DNA of 16,256 nucleotides from Patescibacteria group bacterium (lineage in GTDB: Bacteria > Patescibacteriota > Patescibacteriia > WFTA01 > S139-112): assembly GCA_015485715.1 (NCBI GenBank), contig WFTA01000046.1, positions 1 to 16,256 of the forward strand. Direction: 5' to 3'. This document shows, one piece after another, positions 13,796 to 16,256 of the stretch (position 1 is the stretch's first letter; every line of letters starts with the position of its first letter). Under the pieces are notes generated by a model. The model was not told the origin of the DNA, ran no database searches, and saw only the letters and a list, made by a program, of their open reading frames with translations. The position numbers and the translations under genes are program-made.

Positions 13796-16256
13796 TTACT
13801 TTTGCGCCAAATACTCTGCCTGATCTATCAGCAAATCAGCTGCACTCTCATCTATACTTTTTCCTTTTTGTCTTTTTACCTCTTTGATAAATTTATTATA
13901 TTGTTTGGATATGGATTTATCTATTTTTTGGATCTGTTTTTCAAGTTTTGATTTAGATAGAGGATGTATATTTTGGGATTTTTCTTCAAGTTTTTCTTTT
14001 ACCTTTTCAAGTATATCTATATGTCTTAATATTGATTTTAGTTTGAAGTAGGTTGAAGGTCTGTGGATCCACTTTTGAGAATAATAATCCAAATTTGATT
14101 GAAGAGCTGTCAGGGTAGTATATACCTCAAAACTTATATTTTTTTCTGCATAATTACCAGCTTTATCATAGGCTTCAATTTTTATCTTATGGATTCCTGT
14201 TTTAAGCAATCTTAAATCTATTTTAGCATCTGTTGTTTCTGATTTATCTAAATATGCTTTTTGTGAAAATATTCCTGATTCTTTATCTATAACATTATAC
14301 TGGAAATTTATTTTTTCATTGTTTAGATATTGTTTATTGTTTAACGGACTTTGAATCATAATCTGAGGTGGTGTTATATCTTCAGCCTTGTCCCCTTGTA
14401 AAACAGAATCAGGATTTTTCGCCTCCTCATATATCCCATCCCCATCATTGTCAAGTTTTATAGTGATGTATGATAGATATGTTTGAGGTGTGATTGTTGT
14501 TTTTCCAATCATTTTTGGATTTGTTTGTTGGTCAATAAAATTAGCCGATTGCAAAATTCCCTGTTCGTTTATTTTACTTATCACAATTTGCCAATTACCT
14601 GTATCTGTACCTTTATAAAAAATATCCACATTTGAATTATCAGGTATGTATATAAATTTATTGTCGCCAATTTCAAAATACTCAGAGCCGGGAATATCAG
14701 TATTTAAGTTCCCATTTTGATCAGGACCTGTATATCTATCCTGACTGTCGTAAGCATAAATTTCTACAGGTGAGTGGACACTTATTAGATATCCTGAAAA
14801 AGAACAGTTTCTCTGTCCATCTTTTATATCGCCGTATTGTGAATTTGATAAATCTACATTATTATCCTCTAAAATATCTATGATTAGGTTTCTTATTGTT
14901 ATGTTATCTGGCATGCGGGAATGCCTGGCTTGCGGGACAAAGTATTCAGCTTTCTTTAGTGTGCCTTGAGCGCTTTTGAGCGGCACTGTCTCATCCCCGT
15001 CCACCATCCACACCTTCCATTTTACTTCTTTGTTTTTCTTGTATCCTGCAGATATTATTCTGCCAATTGTAGCTTGTGAACATCCAACTATATTGTGGAT
15101 TCTAGATTGCAAAGCTGGAGATATAGAGAGACTATCTACATTGTTATGAAATACAATTGCCTGTGAATATAGATTTGAATTTAAGCCCATATTTGATATA
15201 AAAGATGTTGTTTCATCAAAGTCAAGCGCACCTACAATACTATCACCATCTACATCAACCATATCTAAAACATATCCTCCATATACATCAAAATATTTTC
15301 GAAATGGAAGAAGTTCGTACATAGACGGAAAGTTTCGTGAAAGGACCCTTATTCTTTCTGTACTAATAACAGGAATACCAAGATTATCTCCAAAAAGTAA
15401 AACTTTAAGGGATTTAGCGGCACCATAGTGAGGCGTGCCCATAAATATGATTTGATCTACTTTATTTTCACCATATTTTTCTATATACTTTTTAGTTACC
15501 AGTCCACCCATAGAATGGGCTATGATGTCTACTTTACTGGCCCCTGTTTGATTAAGAACCTCATCTATTTTGTCCTTTAGCTCGTCTGCAGTTTTGCTAT
15601 TTCCATATCTCCAATCATAAGGAAAGACAAACATATTAGTATCCTCTGCGTAGCCGTTTGAGGTTAAATCATCCATTAATCTTGTCCAGAAAATCTTTTT
15701 AATAATAAATTTCTTCTCTCTAATCACATCCTCTGCATCAATATTTTCTACCGACCCACCACTAGTATTCATAGTCAAAACATTTAAAAAGCTATCATCT
15801 AAATCAGTTATAGCCTCACTAACATTTATCCATATTTCTTCATTATTATGATAAAGCTCTGATCCTGCTATTCCAGGTATTATAATCAAGGGATTTACAG
15901 CAGAAGTTGATTGAGGTGTAAGATAAATATTGTGTGTTTTATCTCCAAAGCATGAAACATATACATCTTCACTATATGGATAAAAACCATTTACATCAAT
16001 AGATATGTTTAAATCTGAACCGCATATTCCTGTTGTATCATATTGATAATATCCATTGCCATCTGTTGTTATATATTCGCTATATACTCCAGTGTCAATT
16101 TTAATTTGAATATTAGACATTGGAGAGTTATCTAAAGAATTTTTTACATATCCTGATATTGTGCCTGAAGGGATAAGTATAAATGCAGAAGCAGAAGAAA
16201 ATATTATAAAGATTGAAAATATAGCCAAAAAAACAACTGCTTTTGTTCTACTATGC
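13796..16256 (-). CDS. Secreted LCAT-like lipase/acyltransferase, 5' end cut by the window
   Basis: The frame is open to the window edge. An internal TTG at 16228 would give 810 residues, but the upstream codons complete a signal peptide (HSRTKAVVFLAIFSIF, then IIFSSASA). The last base of the window is a G directly before CAT, so an ATG just past the edge is likely. Counting from 16228, residues about 20-95 are a carboxypeptidase-regulatory-like beta-sandwich (GTISGYVKN). An alpha/beta hydrolase follows, with IPGIAGS and FPYDWRY as in LCAT-family lipases, nucleophile S239 in AHSMGG, D412 in GDETVP and H436 in ARHSRM. The catalytic set is complete. Next come a region with DNDGDGIYEE, a C-terminal Ig-like domain (TPPQIMIQSP ... 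YDKAGNYAEKNISF) and a basic helical tail of about 90 residues. It probably cleaves or transfers acyl groups on lipids at the cell surface; the substrate is unknown. Confidence 0.88.
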   Translation of the reverse strand, partial: HSRTKAVVFLAIFSIFIIFSSASAFILIPSGTISGYVKNSLDNSPMSNIQIKIDTGVYSEYITTDGNGYYQYDTTGICGSDLNISIDVNGFYPYSEDVYVSCFGDKTHNIYLTPQSTSAVNPLIIIPGIAGSELYHNNEEIWINVSEAITDLDDSFLNVLTMNTSGGSVENIDAEDVIREKKFIIKKIFWTRLMDDLTSNGYAEDTNMFVFPYDWRYGNSKTADELKDKIDEVLNQTGASKVDIIAHSMGGLVTKKYIEKYGENKVDQIIFMGTPHYGAAKSLKVLLFGDNLGIPVISTERIRVLSRNFPSMYELLPFRKYFDVYGGYVLDMVDVDGDSIVGALDFDETTSFISNMGLNSNLYSQAIVFHNNVDSLSISPALQSRIHNIVGCSQATIGRIISAGYKKNKEVKWKVWMVDGDETVPLKSAQGTLKKAEYFVPQARHSRMPDNITIRNLIIDILEDNNVDLSNSQYGDIKDGQRNCSFSGYLISVHSPVEIYAYDSQDRYTGPDQNGNLNTDIPGSEYFEIGDNKFIYIPDNSNVDIFYKGTDTGNWQIVISKINEQGILQSANFIDQQTNPKMIGKTTITPQTYLSYITIKLDNDGDGIYEEAKNPDSVLQGDKAEDITPPQIMIQSPLNNKQYLNNEKINFQYNVIDKESGIFSQKAYLDKSETTDAKIDLRLLKTGIHKIKIEAYDKAGNYAEKNISFEVYTTLTALQSNLDYYSQKWIHRPSTYFKLKSILRHIDILEKVKEKLEEKSQNIHPLSKSKLEKQIQKIDKSISKQYNKFIKEVKRQKGKSIDESAADLLIDQAEYLAQK

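Overview
The window is about two-thirds A+T and reads with the standard genetic code: the long frames contain no internal TGA, and glycine is encoded normally. Most starts lack a clear Shine-Dalgarno site. The gene content suggests a small-genome, uncultured-type bacterium, most likely Candidate Phyla Radiation/Patescibacteria. Supporting genes are an orphan membrane-tethered thioredoxin of the VKOR-associated type, anchored proteins with Ca-binding DxDxDG tails, a tethered staphylococcal-type nuclease with a lamin-tail domain, an M3 oligopeptidase and a SerB-like HAD phosphatase. This placement is an inference. No rRNA, tRNA, CRISPR array or transposase gene is visible.

Left part (1-6900). 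A plus-strand M3 oligoendopeptidase (70-1887) converges on a minus-strand series. Read 5' to 3', that series is a SerB-like phosphatase (5669/5705-5019), an anchored thioredoxin (4971-4579), an ABC exporter half-transporter (4529-2721) and a CYTH triphosphatase-like protein (2588-1929). A plus-strand secreted nuclease (about 5769-6827) is divergent from the phosphatase, and a perfect inverted repeat that looks like a shared promoter lies between them.

Middle part (6905-11870). All genes are on the minus strand. In transcription order they are: a large anchored protein (11682-9961), a RdgB/ITPA-type pyrophosphatase (9826-9290), a paralogue of the large protein (9281-7680), a small cupin (7650-7252) and a single-domain rhodanese (7243-6905). 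Gaps in the last four are 8, 29 and 8 nt, so they are probably one operon. The two large proteins share a membrane anchor, a LppX/LolA-like body, a pseudopilin-like segment with a CX10C pair, and a Ca-binding tail. Their last 147 bp are identical except for one base. A second repeat of 90 bp (one mismatch) flanks the larger paralogue in direct orientation, so it sits on a 1932-bp repeat-bounded unit.

Right part (11870-16256). A winged-helix/Fic protein has Gln in place of the catalytic His and a paired 15-bp repeat over its predicted promoter. Next is a 730-bp gene-poor stretch full of palindromes, including two 34-bp copies with a compensatory stem change, and a possible decayed gene end. 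The window ends inside a secreted LCAT-like lipase/acyltransferase whose start codon appears to lie one or two bases past the edge.

The best candidates for something new are the anchored paralogue pair with its two kinds of repeat, the Fic variant with its operator-like repeat pair, and the palindrome cluster. None of these assignments was tested by database search.
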